Notes: generated from the sequence alone by a model not told the origin. A stretch of 64,000 nucleotides of DNA from Lentzea sp. NEAU-D7 (GCF_026242055.1 NZ_JAPJDL010000035.1:24810-88809); one strand, 5' to 3'; counted from the stretch's first letter, positions 15,719 to 24,232 are shown. Numbers and translations: made by a program.

Positions 15719-16210
15719 TCACGTGGTCCGGGCGTTGATCTCGCGGACGGCCTTCTCCGGGTCGTCCGCCCAGAACTCCACGCGCTCGACCGGCCGCACG
15801 CCCGTCTTGCCGAGGTCCACGAGCTGCGGCTCGTGGAACGGCACGGACACGTTCGTCCTGGTCAGCGACTGGATGACGAGTGCGTCGCCGATCACCTCGA
15901 CGCTGCGCTGCCCCTTGTGGGTGCGCTCGGCGACCTGGGCTGAGCCGAGGTCCGCGGTCGGGATGCGCCAGTCGAAGAACCCCAGCTGGCGCAGCCGCAG
16001 CTCGTCGTCGGAGATGGTGTGCGGCTGCTTGGTCAGCACGTAGAGAGCCCCGACGCAGACGACGGTGTTCAGCACGCCCAGGACGATCAGCGTGATGAGC
16101 AGCCACGGGATGTCAAGGGCGAACGCGACCAGCGCGACCCCGACCACCGTGATGATCAGGAACCGCACGTACCGCGGCTTCATGCGCTTGCCGTAGGGGA
16201 TCTCCACCAT
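15719..16210 (-). CDS. PH-like domain membrane protein (paralogue 1)
   Basis: Protein of 163 residues with two N-terminal hydrophobic segments (FLIITVVGVALVAFALDI and LLITLIVLGVLNTVVCVGALYVL). A cytosolic beta-rich domain follows, rich in short strands (LRLRQLGFFDWRIPTADLGSA, VEVIGDALVIQSLTRTNVSVPF) and ending VERVEFWADDPEKAV. The C-terminal half aligns by eye with the neighbour at 16221-16709 (VEFWxDDP, NVSxxF/RL, PQxxDLGxxG), so the two are tandem paralogues. The stop codon of the neighbour forms part of its candidate -10. Function unknown. Confidence 0.75.
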   Translation of the reverse strand: MVEIPYGKRMKPRYVRFLIITVVGVALVAFALDIPWLLITLIVLGVLNTVVCVGALYVLTKQPHTISDDELRLRQLGFFDWRIPTADLGSAQVAERTHKGQRSVEVIGDALVIQSLTRTNVSVPFHEPQLVDLGKTGVRPVERVEFWADDPEKAVREINARTT

Positions 16211-16217
16211 GCGGGTG

Positions 16218-16223
16218 AGCCTA
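16218..16223 (-). promoter_or_regulatory. Candidate -10 (TAGGCT) that includes the upstream stop codon
   Basis: On the minus strand TAGGCT ends 7 bases before the ATG at 16210. Its first three bases are the TAG stop codon of the upstream paralogue, so one triplet may serve two purposes. Confidence 0.45.
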
Positions 16224-16709
16224 TTTTCGCAGCGCGCGAACCATGCCGCCGGGGTCGTCGGTCCAGAACTCGACCTTCGTCACCTCGTGCGCGCCACGCC
16301 GGCCCAGGTCGATCTGCTGCGGTGCGCTCAGCCGCAGGGAGACGTTGGTGGACCCGGAGATCTCCAGCACGAGCGTTCCGTCCACAACGGACCGGGTCCT
16401 GTGCAGCGTCCGGCTCGTCGTGCTCTGCGTCACGTTCTCGATGGCGGCCAACGGAATCCGGTACTCGAATTCACGCGCGTACCGCAGCCACAGGTGTTCG
16501 TCGTCCACCGAGTGCTGGAACTTGGAGAGCATCCGGATCTGCCACCCCAGCAACAACGCGCTCAGGACACCGAACACGAGCAGCGTGGCCCGCAGCCAGA
16601 ACCACGGCACGATCAGCTCCACGAGCAGGATCTCCAGCGGTGTCACCACGATGAACACCCACAGGAACGGCTTCACCTGTGCGCTGTAACCGAAAGTCCG
16701 AGCCCCCAT
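16221..16709 (-). CDS. PH-like domain membrane protein (paralogue 2)
   Basis: Protein of 162 residues paralogous to the next gene. Two hydrophobic segments (FLWVFIVVTPLEILLVELIV and FWLRATLLVFGVLSALLLGW) are followed by a soluble domain with LWLRYAREFEYRIPLAAIENV, TLVLEISGSTNVSLRLSAPQQIDL and VTKVEFWTDDPGG. A membrane-anchored PH-like (bacterial PH) fold is likely. It is divergent from the class V aminotransferase, with 20 bases between starts. No functional link is evident. Confidence 0.75.
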   Translation of the reverse strand: MGARTFGYSAQVKPFLWVFIVVTPLEILLVELIVPWFWLRATLLVFGVLSALLLGWQIRMLSKFQHSVDDEHLWLRYAREFEYRIPLAAIENVTQSTTSRTLHRTRSVVDGTLVLEISGSTNVSLRLSAPQQIDLGRRGAHEVTKVEFWTDDPGGMVRALRK

Positions 16710-16729
16710 GACCCGATGGTGGCACAGTT

Positions 16730-17857
16730 GTGCGGGTGAGCGACCTGATCTTCCTGGACAGCGCCGGTTCCTCGATCCCGCCCGCCGAGGTGGTGGACGA
16801 GGTGATTGGGCACCTCCGCCGGGAGACCGAGATCGGCGGCTACCGGGCCGCCGCGGAACGGCGCGACGACGTCGAGGCGGGGTACGGCGTGCTGGCCGAG
16901 TTCTTCGGCTGCGAGCCGTCCGAGGTCGCGTTCACCGACAGCGCGACCCGGTCGTGGCTCACGGCCTTCGACGCCGTCCCGCTGGGGAAGGGTGACCGCG
17001 TCCTCGTCACCGAGGTCGAGTACGGCGGCAACGCCGTGCCGATGCTGCGTCGCGCCGAGGAGACCGGCGCGACGATCGAGGTCATGCCGTCCGACGCGCA
17101 CGGGCAGCTGGACGTCGACGCCCTCGACCTGGACGAACGGGTCAAGCTGATCTCGCTCGTGCACGCGCCCACGAACGGTGGCCTGGTCAACCCGGTCAGC
17201 GAGGTCACCGCGAAGGCCCACGAGGTCGGTGCGCTCGTGCTGCTCGACGCCTGCCAGTCGACCGGCCAGATCGACCTGCGCGGCCTCGACTACGACATGC
17301 TCGTGTGCACCGGCCGCAAGTGGCTGCGCGGGCCGCGCGGCACGGGCGCGCTGGTGGTGCGCGACGAGGTGCGCCGCAGGCTGAAGCCGCGGCTGATGGA
17401 CCACAGCGCCGCCGAGTGGGTCGCGCCCGACCGCTACGAGCCGCGCGACGACGCGCGGGTGTTCGAGCTGTGGGAGTACAGCGTCGCGGACCGGCTGGGT
17501 CTCATCGCCGCCGTGAAGTACGCGCTGGCCAAGGGGCCGGACGTGATCGAGGCCGAGGTCCAGGACCGTGCCAAGCGCTTGCGCGAAGGCCTGGCGGACA
17601 TCCCCGGCATCACCGTCCAGGACCTGGGGGAACGGCGCTCGGGCATCGTCACGTTCACGAGCGACCGGGTGCCGGCGATGGAGCTCAAGGACCGGCTGTG
17701 GCGGGAGAACGTCGCCGTCACGGTCTCCCAGAAGGGGTCGACGCTGATCGACATGACCCGCCGGGGCCTGGACGAAGTAGTGCGGGCCTCCCCGCACTAC
17801 TTCGTCACGCCGCAGGAGATCGATCAGGCGCTGGAGAGGATCAGCAGGTCTGGTTGA
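16730..17857 (+). CDS. PLP-dependent aminotransferase class V (cysteine desulfurase-like)
   Basis: Fold-type I PLP protein of 375 residues. IFLDSAGSSIPP opens as in SufS/CsdA and EgtE-like enzymes. LISLVHAPTNGGLVNPVSEV gives the ring-stacking region, LVLLDACQSTGQ the Asp that pairs with the pyridine nitrogen, and CTGRKWLRGPRGTG the Schiff-base lysine K197. The catalytic-loop cysteine of cysteine desulfurases is not evident. An ergothioneine-type lyase or another class V role is therefore as likely as sulfur transfer. The start is GTG; a GTG two codons in is also possible. Confidence 0.85.
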   Translation: MRVSDLIFLDSAGSSIPPAEVVDEVIGHLRRETEIGGYRAAAERRDDVEAGYGVLAEFFGCEPSEVAFTDSATRSWLTAFDAVPLGKGDRVLVTEVEYGGNAVPMLRRAEETGATIEVMPSDAHGQLDVDALDLDERVKLISLVHAPTNGGLVNPVSEVTAKAHEVGALVLLDACQSTGQIDLRGLDYDMLVCTGRKWLRGPRGTGALVVRDEVRRRLKPRLMDHSAAEWVAPDRYEPRDDARVFELWEYSVADRLGLIAAVKYALAKGPDVIEAEVQDRAKRLREGLADIPGITVQDLGERRSGIVTFTSDRVPAMELKDRLWRENVAVTVSQKGSTLIDMTRRGLDEVVRASPHYFVTPQEIDQALERISRSG

Positions 17858-19136
17858 TGACCCGCTTCACGCAGTCCGAGTAGCTCATGAACAGGTCGAC
17901 GGCGCGGTCGTTGCGCGCCGTCTGCGCCGCGATGACCGTGTCGCGCGGGTAGAAGCCGTCGAGGCCGCCGCTGCTCGGGTACATCTCGAAGGTGTAGGCC
18001 CAGATCTTGTGCTGGCCCCACATCCAGTCGTCGCTGCTGCCGTCGGTGATGTACAGGTCGCTCGCCTGCTCCGGCGTGTAGCCGTTGGTGGCGGCCATCT
18101 GCCGGCCGAGCGTCTGGAACGCGCGTGCCTCGTCCGCGTTGAGACCGGTGTCGGTGTCGGCGCGGGTGTAGCCGTACGGCCACAGCACGAGCTCCGAGAA
18201 CGAGTGGAAGTCGATGAACGTCTTGATCTGCTGGGTGCCGCCGACCACGCGCGAGTTCACGAAGTCGCGGATGCGGGCGGTCTCCGGTGCGGAGAACGCC
18301 GCCGTGCCGCGGTAGGTGTCCGACGTGCTGCTGCCGCTGGAACCGCCGCAGCAGCCCCACTTGTAGCCCCAGTTGCGGTTGAGGTCGGTGCCGTTGCCCT
18401 GGCGGTTCTTGCGCCAGCCGCGGAACGAGCCGGTGGCGATGTCGTACTCGGCACCGTCCGGGTTCATCATGGGGACGATCCAGACCTCGCGGCTGTCGAC
18501 CAGGTTCTTGATGGCCGGCGTGGCGTAGTTGTCGGTGTAGCGCTTGATGATCTGCAGGCACTGCTCGACGGTCAGGTGCTCGCGGGCGTGCTGGCCGCAG
18601 ACGAGCAGCACCTCCGGCTCGCTCTCGTCCGAGGCCACGTTGTCACTGACCTTGAGCGCCCAGATGTCCCGGTTCTGGTAGCTCTTGCCGATGCTGCGCA
18701 GGCTCGCGAGGCTCGGGTGGTCGCGGACCGTCTGCTGCAGCTCCGCGGTCGTCTCCGCGAAGTTGTGGTAGCCGGCGTAGCCCGACGGGAAGTCCTGGGT
18801 GCCGACCTGGCCGGGAACCGGGTCCTTGAAGTCGACCTTGCCGAGGCTCTTGAGCTGCTGCTCGAAGTCGCCCATGTACTTGATCGGAAGTCCCGTCGCC
18901 TGCAGGGCGCGGTACTGGGACTTGTCCGCCACGACCGAAATCGTCGTGAGCTTCGTCGCGCCGAGCACGTCGACGCCGATCTGGGCGACCTGGGTGCGTT
19001 CGGCGGACGTGTTCGCCGTGACCTCCAGCAGATAGCGGCCGGAGTCGGCCGTGCTGGGTGTCGCCATGCCCGCGACCAGCACGGGCAGGCAGACGGCGAG
19101 CACTGCGGCGATCTTGCCGCGGCTCTTGCTGAACAT
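17841..19136 (-). CDS. Secreted M14 zinc carboxypeptidase
   Basis: Exported metallocarboxypeptidase of 431 residues. The signal peptide KIAAVLAVCLPVLVAGMATPSTADS precedes an inhibitory-type propeptide, and the catalytic domain starts near the YHNFAETTAEL segment. Zinc ligands sit in GQHAREHLTVEQ (H..E) and the later FIDFHSFSELVLWPYG (H). NPDGAEYD, DLNRNWGYKWGCCGGSS and the catalytic Glu in YTFEMYPSS complete the set. The layout is that of actinomycete T-type carboxypeptidases. An SD (GGAGGAAC) precedes the ATG. The 3' end overlaps the aminotransferase by 17 bases. Confidence 0.93.
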   Translation of the reverse strand: MFSKSRGKIAAVLAVCLPVLVAGMATPSTADSGRYLLEVTANTSAERTQVAQIGVDVLGATKLTTISVVADKSQYRALQATGLPIKYMGDFEQQLKSLGKVDFKDPVPGQVGTQDFPSGYAGYHNFAETTAELQQTVRDHPSLASLRSIGKSYQNRDIWALKVSDNVASDESEPEVLLVCGQHAREHLTVEQCLQIIKRYTDNYATPAIKNLVDSREVWIVPMMNPDGAEYDIATGSFRGWRKNRQGNGTDLNRNWGYKWGCCGGSSGSSTSDTYRGTAAFSAPETARIRDFVNSRVVGGTQQIKTFIDFHSFSELVLWPYGYTRADTDTGLNADEARAFQTLGRQMAATNGYTPEQASDLYITDGSSDDWMWGQHKIWAYTFEMYPSSGGLDGFYPRDTVIAAQTARNDRAVDLFMSYSDCVKRVINQTC

Positions 19137-19234
19137 CGTTCCTCCATCATCAGCAGGGGTTTGCGACGGAGTGGTGCTCGACCGAGCGTGGCCGGGCCGT
19201 CACAGGCTGAGTAGCGCCGATAGCGGGCTGACCG

Positions 19235-19261
19235 TTGACAGATTTCTGCAGGAACTAGGCT
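19235..19261 (+). promoter_or_regulatory. hisD promoter, TTGACA-15-TAGGCT, leaderless
   Basis: TTGACA at 19235-19240 matches the -35 consensus exactly, and TAGGCT at 19256-19261 is a good actinobacterial -10. The spacer is a short 15 bases. The -10 ends 7 bases before the hisD ATG at 19269, which predicts a leaderless hisDCB mRNA. Confidence 0.6.
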
Positions 19262-19268
19262 GTAGGGC

Positions 19269-20585
19269 ATGCTGAACCGCATCGACCTGCGAGGTCGCAC
19301 CACGACCCCCGCTCAGTTGCGCGCCATCGTGCCGCGCGCCGAAGTGGACGTGGACGCGGTTCTGCATCACGTGCGGCCCGTGGTGGACGCGATCGCCGAG
19401 CGCGGCGTCGAAGCGGCCCTGGAGTACACGGAGAAGTTCGACGGGGTCCGCCCCGGTTCCGTCCGCGTGCCCGCCTCGGAGATCTCGTCCGCGCTGGCCT
19501 CGCTGGACCCGGCCGTGCGCGAGGCCCTGGAAGAGGTCATCGCCCGCACCCGGCGCGTGCACGCCGACCAGAAGCGCGTCGACACCACGACCCAGGTGGT
19601 CCCCGGCGGCACCGTCACGGAGAAGTGGGTGCCGGTCGCCCGCGTCGGCCTCTACGCGCCCGGTGGCCTCGCGGTCTACCCGTCGACGGTCGTCATGAAC
19701 GTCGTGCCCGCCCAGATCGCCGGCGTCGAGTCGCTGGTCGTGGCCTCGCCGCCGCAGTCGGAGTTCGGCGGCCTGCCGCACCCGACGATCCTGGCCGCCG
19801 CCGCGCTGCTCGGCGTCGACGAGGTGTGGGCCGTCGGTGGCGCCCAGGCCGTGGCGCTGCTGGCGCACGGCGGCGTGGACACCGACGGTGCCGATCTGGC
19901 GCCGGTCGACATCGTCACCGGCCCCGGCAACATCTACGTGACGGCGGCCAAGCGGTTGCTGCGCGGCCTGATCGGCATCGACTCCGAGGCGGGACCGACG
20001 GAGATCGCGATCCTCGCCGACTCGTCGGCCGACGCCGTGCACGTGGCCGCCGACCTGATCTCCCAGGCCGAGCACGACCCGCTCGCCGCCTCCGTGCTGG
20101 TCACGGACTCGGTCGAGCTGGCGGACGCGGTGGACGTCGAGCTGGAGCGCCAGATCGGCGCGACCAAGCACGCCGAACGGGTCCGCACCGCGCTCGACGG
20201 CAAGCAGTCCGGTGTCGTGCTGGTGCCCTCTGTGGACGAAGGCGTGCGGGTCGTCGACGCGTACGCCGCCGAGCACCTGGAGATCCAGACGCGCGACGCG
20301 CGTGAGGTGGCGTCGCGGATCCGGTCCGCCGGCGCGATCTTCGTCGGTGCCTACGCGCCGGTGTCGCTCGGCGACTACTGCGCGGGCTCCAACCACGTGC
20401 TGCCCACCGGTGGCTGCGCGCGGCACTCGTCCGGGCTGTCGGTGCAGACGTTCCTGCGGGGCATCCACGTGATCGACTACTCCGAGGAAGCGCTGCGCGA
20501 GGTGGCGGACAAGGTCGTCGCCCTGGCCAACGCCGAAGACCTGCCCGCGCACGGGCAGGCCGTCACAGCGAGGTTCACGCGATGA
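19269..20585 (+). CDS. hisD: HisD, histidinol dehydrogenase
   Basis: Last two steps of histidine synthesis, the NAD-dependent oxidation of histidinol to histidine; zinc enzyme. The 438 residues show KWVPVARVGLYAPGGLAVYPSTVVMN, DEVWAVGGAQAVALLA, DIVTGPGNIYVTAAKR, GIDSEAGPTEI, the zinc-binding QAEHDP, and the C-terminal GDYCAGSNHVLPTGG with AEHLEI. First gene of hisD-hisC-hisB; its stop overlaps hisC (ATGA). As in M. tuberculosis (Rv1599-1601), hisG and hisE are not in the cluster. Confidence 0.97.
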   Translation: MLNRIDLRGRTTTPAQLRAIVPRAEVDVDAVLHHVRPVVDAIAERGVEAALEYTEKFDGVRPGSVRVPASEISSALASLDPAVREALEEVIARTRRVHADQKRVDTTTQVVPGGTVTEKWVPVARVGLYAPGGLAVYPSTVVMNVVPAQIAGVESLVVASPPQSEFGGLPHPTILAAAALLGVDEVWAVGGAQAVALLAHGGVDTDGADLAPVDIVTGPGNIYVTAAKRLLRGLIGIDSEAGPTEIAILADSSADAVHVAADLISQAEHDPLAASVLVTDSVELADAVDVELERQIGATKHAERVRTALDGKQSGVVLVPSVDEGVRVVDAYAAEHLEIQTRDAREVASRIRSAGAIFVGAYAPVSLGDYCAGSNHVLPTGGCARHSSGLSVQTFLRGIHVIDYSEEALREVADKVVALANAEDLPAHGQAVTARFTR

Positions 20586-21688
20586 AGCCGGTGATCGGTG
20601 CTCGGGTGGAGCTGACCGACCTGCCCCTGCGCGAAGACCTGCGCGGCCGCACGCCCTACGGCGCGCCGCAGCTCGACGTCCCGTACCGCCTCAACACCAA
20701 CGAGAACCCGTACGCGCCGACCGACGCGCTGGCCGCCGACGTCGTCGCGGCCGTCGCGGAGATCGCCGGTGAGCTGCACCGCTACCCGGACCGCGACGCG
20801 GTGGCGTTGCGCGAGGACCTGGCGGCGTACCTGTCGGACGCGACCTCGACGCCGCTGACGTCGGAGAACCTCTGGGCCGCCAACGGTTCCAACGAGATCC
20901 TCCAGCAGATCCTGCAGGCGTTCGGCGGCCCGGGCCGCGTGGCGCTGGGCTTCGAGCCGTCGTACTCGATGCACCCGATCATCGCGGCCGGCACCCGCAC
21001 CGAGTGGTCGCCGACCCCGCGCCGTTCCGACTTCTCGCTCGACGTCGAGAAGGCCGCGGCGATGATCGCCGAGACGAGGCCCGACGTCGTCTTCGTGACG
21101 TCGCCGAACAACCCGACCGGCCAGTCGATCCCGCTCTCCGACCTCCGCCTGCTGATCGCGTCCTCGACGGGCATGATCGTGGTGGACGAGGCGTACGCGG
21201 AGTTCTCCCCGCAGGAGAGCGCGATCAAGCTGCTGGACGAGTTCGGCTCGCGCCTGATCGTCTCGCGCACGATGTCGAAGGCCTTCGCGTTCGCCGGTGG
21301 CCGCCTGGGCTACCTGGCGGCCGCACCGGCCGTGGTCGACGCCCTGCAGCTGGTGCGCCTGCCGTACCACCTGTCGGCGTTGACCCAGGCGGCCGCGCGC
21401 GCGTCGCTGCGCCACGCTCCGGAGACGCTGGGTTCGGTGGCCCTGCTGGCCGCGGAACGCGACCGCGTCTCGGCCGAGCTGGCGGCGATGGGTTTCCAGG
21501 TGGTGCCCTCGGACGCGAACTTCGTGCTGTTCGGCTGGTTCGAGAACGCACGTGAGGTCTGGAAGTCCTATCTGGACCACGGCGTGCTCATCAGGGACGT
21601 CGGAATCGCGGGTCACCTGCGGGTGACCATCGGAACGCCCGAGGAGAACGACGCTTTCCTCGCGGCCAGCAAGGAGGTCAGCCGGTGA
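20582..21688 (+). CDS. hisC: HisC, histidinol-phosphate aminotransferase
   Basis: PLP aminotransferase of 368 residues in histidine synthesis. LNTNENPYAP, LWAANGSNEILQQILQAFGGPG, FVTSPNNPTGQ, IVVDEAYAEFS and the Schiff-base segment SRTMSKAFAFAGGRLGYL are classic HisC signatures. The C-terminal LRVTIGTPEEND completes the domain. Coupled by ATGA overlaps both to hisD upstream and to hisB downstream. Confidence 0.97.
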   Translation: MKPVIGARVELTDLPLREDLRGRTPYGAPQLDVPYRLNTNENPYAPTDALAADVVAAVAEIAGELHRYPDRDAVALREDLAAYLSDATSTPLTSENLWAANGSNEILQQILQAFGGPGRVALGFEPSYSMHPIIAAGTRTEWSPTPRRSDFSLDVEKAAAMIAETRPDVVFVTSPNNPTGQSIPLSDLRLLIASSTGMIVVDEAYAEFSPQESAIKLLDEFGSRLIVSRTMSKAFAFAGGRLGYLAAAPAVVDALQLVRLPYHLSALTQAAARASLRHAPETLGSVALLAAERDRVSAELAAMGFQVVPSDANFVLFGWFENAREVWKSYLDHGVLIRDVGIAGHLRVTIGTPEENDAFLAASKEVSR

Positions 21689-22284
21689 GTCGTGTCGGCA
21701 AGGTGGAACGCACCACCAGGGAGTCGTCGGTCTACGTGGAGATCGACCTGGACGGCACCGGCCAGGTGGAGATCAACACGGGCGTGCCGTTCTACGACCA
21801 CATGCTCACCGCGTTCGGTGTGCACGGCAGCTTCGACCTGATCGTCCGCGCCACGGGCGACACGCACATCGACGCCCACCACTCGGTCGAGGACATCGCG
21901 ATCGTGCTGGGCCAGGCGCTGCGGGAAGCGCTGGGCGACAAGAAGGGCATCCGCCGCTTCGGCGACTGCTGGATCCCGATGGACGAGACCCTCGCGCACG
22001 CCGCTGTCGACGTCTCGGGCCGCCCGTACACCGTGCACAAGGGCGAGCCGGAGCAGTTCAACAGCTTCGTGATCGGCGGCAACTACCCGTTCGTGCTGAA
22101 CCGGCACGTCTTCGAGTCGCTGGCCTTCCACGCCCAGATCGCACTGCACGTGCGCGTCGAGTACGGCCGCGACCCGCACCACATCGCGGAGGCCGAGTAC
22201 AAGGCCATCGCCCGCGCACTGCGCGTGGCGACCGAGCCCGACCCGCGCGTCGGCGGCGTCCCGTCGACCAAGGGCGTTCTCTGA
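21685..22284 (+). CDS. hisB: HisB, imidazoleglycerol-phosphate dehydratase
   Basis: Monofunctional dehydratase of 199 residues, without the phosphatase domain found in enterobacterial HisB. Mn-binding and active-site motifs are present: VPFYDHMLTAFGVHGSFDL, DTHIDAHHSVEDIAIVLGQAL and ALRVATEPDPR. GTG start overlapping the hisC stop. The stop TGA overlaps the ATG of the small membrane protein (TGATG), so the operon continues one gene further than its enzyme content. Confidence 0.97.
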   Translation: MSRVGKVERTTRESSVYVEIDLDGTGQVEINTGVPFYDHMLTAFGVHGSFDLIVRATGDTHIDAHHSVEDIAIVLGQALREALGDKKGIRRFGDCWIPMDETLAHAAVDVSGRPYTVHKGEPEQFNSFVIGGNYPFVLNRHVFESLAFHAQIALHVRVEYGRDPHHIAEAEYKAIARALRVATEPDPRVGGVPSTKGVL

Positions 22285-22439
22285 TGCCGAAGGAAGTCGT
22301 CGTCATCGGCCTGCTGGCCCTCGCGGGCTTCCTGGCCGGTGGCGTCTACACCACCTGGAAGACCGCCAAAGTCCTGGCGATCATCCTGCTGGTGCTCACC
22401 CTGGTGGCGGTCGGCGGCGCCGTTCTCTGGCTGCTCTAG
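22284..22439 (+). CDS. Small two-TM membrane protein at the end of hisDCB
   Basis: Open frame of 51 codons starting at the ATG that overlaps the hisB stop by one base. It consists almost wholly of two hydrophobic helices, VVVIGLLALAGFLAGGVY and VLAIILLVLTLVAVGGAVLW, separated by TTWKTAK. Third positions are almost all G or C, supporting real coding. No family was recognised. Position implies translation together with HisB. Its 3' end overlaps the convergent methyltransferase gene by 4 bases. Confidence 0.7.
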   Translation: MPKEVVVIGLLALAGFLAGGVYTTWKTAKVLAIILLVLTLVAVGGAVLWLL

Positions 22440-23041
22440 CCCTTGCGGGCGAGGAGCCACTGGAACGTCGCCGGGTCCGGCTCGTGCATGGTCACCAGGT
22501 CGTCGACGACGATCTCCAGGTGCTGTGCGACGAGTGCGCGGTTCTCGGCGGGAGTGTTGCTGGCGAAGAACATCTGCACGCCGAGCCACTGCTCGGCGAC
22601 GTCCGGCGTGCCGGTGCCGTGCGAGGCCAGGAACAGGCCGCCGGGCTTCAGCCAGCGCGCGACCTCCGCGAAGAGCGCCGGCTGCTCGGCGCGCGGCACG
22701 TGCAGGATCGAGTAGAACGCGACGACGCCGTCGAACGTGGCGTCCGGGAAGTCGAGTGCGGTCATGTCGGCCTTCTCGAAGCGCGCCCGCGGCACGTTCG
22801 CCCTGGCCAGTTCGACCTGCTCGCGCGACAGGTCGACGCCGAGCACGGCATGCCGCTCGGCGAGCTCGCGGCTGCACGGAACACCCGCGCCACAGCCGAG
22901 TTCCAGAACCTCCGCCCCGTCGGGCAACCGCCCGTCGAACTCGGCGAGGTAGCGCAGCCGCGGGTCGTCGGCGATCCGCGAGGACCAGTCGAGATAGCGC
23001 TGCGCGATGGCGTCGTAACCGTCCTCGACGACCCGCTTCAC
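22436..23041 (-). CDS. Class I SAM-dependent methyltransferase
   Basis: Methyltransferase of 201 residues. Motif I is VLELGCGAGVPCSREL; motif II/acidic loop HAVLGVDLSREQVELAR; ADMTALDFPDATFDGVVAFYSILHV gives motifs III-IV; and LKPGGLFLASHG gives post-motif. This is the UbiE/Methyltransf_25 style with unknown substrate. The GTG at 23041 overlaps the stop of kptA (GTGA), so it is the second gene of a two-gene unit. A longer frame starting at 23083 would overlap kptA extensively and is less likely. Confidence 0.88.
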   Translation of the reverse strand: MKRVVEDGYDAIAQRYLDWSSRIADDPRLRYLAEFDGRLPDGAEVLELGCGAGVPCSRELAERHAVLGVDLSREQVELARANVPRARFEKADMTALDFPDATFDGVVAFYSILHVPRAEQPALFAEVARWLKPGGLFLASHGTGTPDVAEQWLGVQMFFASNTPAENRALVAQHLEIVVDDLVTMHEPDPATFQWLLARKG

Positions 23042-23562
23042 GCGGTGCCCAGGTAGCGCGCCGGCACGTGCTGCGCGAGCCACACCCCGTTCGCGCTGAG
23101 CCGGAACTCGTGCCCGTCCGCGTGCATCGCCCCGGAGTCGACGGTAAGGATCAGCGGCCGCCCACGCCGCGCCCCGACACGCCGCGCGGTCTCGCGGTCG
23201 GGCGAGAGGTGCACGTCGTGCCGTGACATGGGCCGCAACCCGTCACGCATGATGTCGTCGAGGTACTGCGCGACCGTGCCGTGGAACAGCTGGTCCGGCG
23301 GGACAGCCGTAGGCAGCCCGAGTTCGACCTCGACGCTGTGCCCCTGGTTCGCGCGGATGCGGTCGCCGTCGATCGTGAACCGCTTCTTGTCGTTGCGGTC
23401 GACGACCTCGCGCAGGTCGGCCTCGGAGATGTGGAGTGCGCTCAGGAGGTCGGCCACCGGCACCCAGCCCGCGGGGTCGAGGGTGAGGCCGACGCGCTCG
23501 GGCTTGTGCCGGAGCGCCTTGGACATCCGCTTCGAGAGGCGGATCATTCTTTCGTCTTCCAT
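23038..23562 (-). CDS. kptA: KptA/Tpt1-type RNA 2'-phosphotransferase
   Basis: Transfers an internal RNA 2'-phosphate to NAD. The 174-residue protein shows the family order: LSKRMSKALRHKPERVGLTLDPAGWVPVADLL (winged-helix-like N-domain with RHKP), VVDRNDKKRFTIDGDRIRANQGHS, LFHGTVAQYLDDIMRDGLRPMSRHDVHLS (NAD-binding HGT), ETARRVGARRGRP and FRLSANGVWLAQHVP. Start at 23562; an ATG five codons in is an alternative. Bacterial KptA has no settled physiological substrate. Coupling to a methyltransferase hints at an RNA-related or nucleotide-related job, but that is inference. Confidence 0.92.
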   Translation of the reverse strand: MEDERMIRLSKRMSKALRHKPERVGLTLDPAGWVPVADLLSALHISEADLREVVDRNDKKRFTIDGDRIRANQGHSVEVELGLPTAVPPDQLFHGTVAQYLDDIMRDGLRPMSRHDVHLSPDRETARRVGARRGRPLILTVDSGAMHADGHEFRLSANGVWLAQHVPARYLGTA

Positions 23563-24078
23563 TTCCCCATCAGGGAACCACAGCGCGTCCACCGGTTTTG
23601 CGCGTCGCCTGACCTGCGGCGACCCTCCGGCGGCTTCACTCGAACAGGTGATGTTCGTCCGGATCCACGCCTGGCGCCGTCTAGTAGATGTCCTGATTTC
23701 ATGATCAACCGCCCCCGCAAGTATGCGGAGCGCGGGTGTGCGGACCGACGGCGTCGGAGCGGATGGGCAGGTGGACGGCCATGTGATCGCCGGCCACGCT
23801 GCCCACCGGCAGAGGACCTGGACCGGACGGTCAGGTGCGTGAACGCCGCGAAGTCGCGCGGGAACGGGGCTGGACACGTGTGCGCCGGCGCGGTGTGTGC
23901 GGTCAACCGCGATCGGCCGCCTGCGTTCTCCGGCTCGGCCATGATCACGTCAGGTACCGGCGTGCCGCCGGATCACCGGATGCCTTCAAGGGCTGGGCCG
24001 CACGACGAGGTAATGGCGCGCCAGGAGGATCCGTGGCAGCGCGTGGGCCTGTCGCCGGAGGGCGTGCGTGCCGCGGTG
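23563..24078. other. Interval without a recognisable gene
   Basis: No domain, RNA or codon-structured frame was recognised here. Open frames exist only because stops are rare at this GC content. The stretch leads into the repeat block and hydrolase remnant and may be decayed coding sequence. Confidence 0.5.
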
Positions 24079-24232
24079 TTCGCCGCCGCACCGGCCAACA
24101 TCTGGCGCGCGGGGCGTTCGCCGCCGCACCGGCAACATCTGGCGTGCCGGGGCGTTCGCCGTCGCCCCCGCCAACATCTGGCGCGTCGGGCCGTTCGCCG
24201 CAGCCCCCGCCATCATCTGGCACGCCGAGGCG
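24079..24232. repeat. Four tandem copies of a 38-39 bp minisatellite
   Basis: Copies start at 24079, 24117, 24155 and 24194 (spacings 38, 38 and 39 bases). Each reads roughly TTCGCCGCCGCACCGGCC followed by AACATCTGGCGCGCGGGGC. In one frame the unit encodes FAAAPANIWRAG-like peptides, but the 38-base copies break the frame. The block abuts the hydrolase remnant. Confidence 0.75.
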
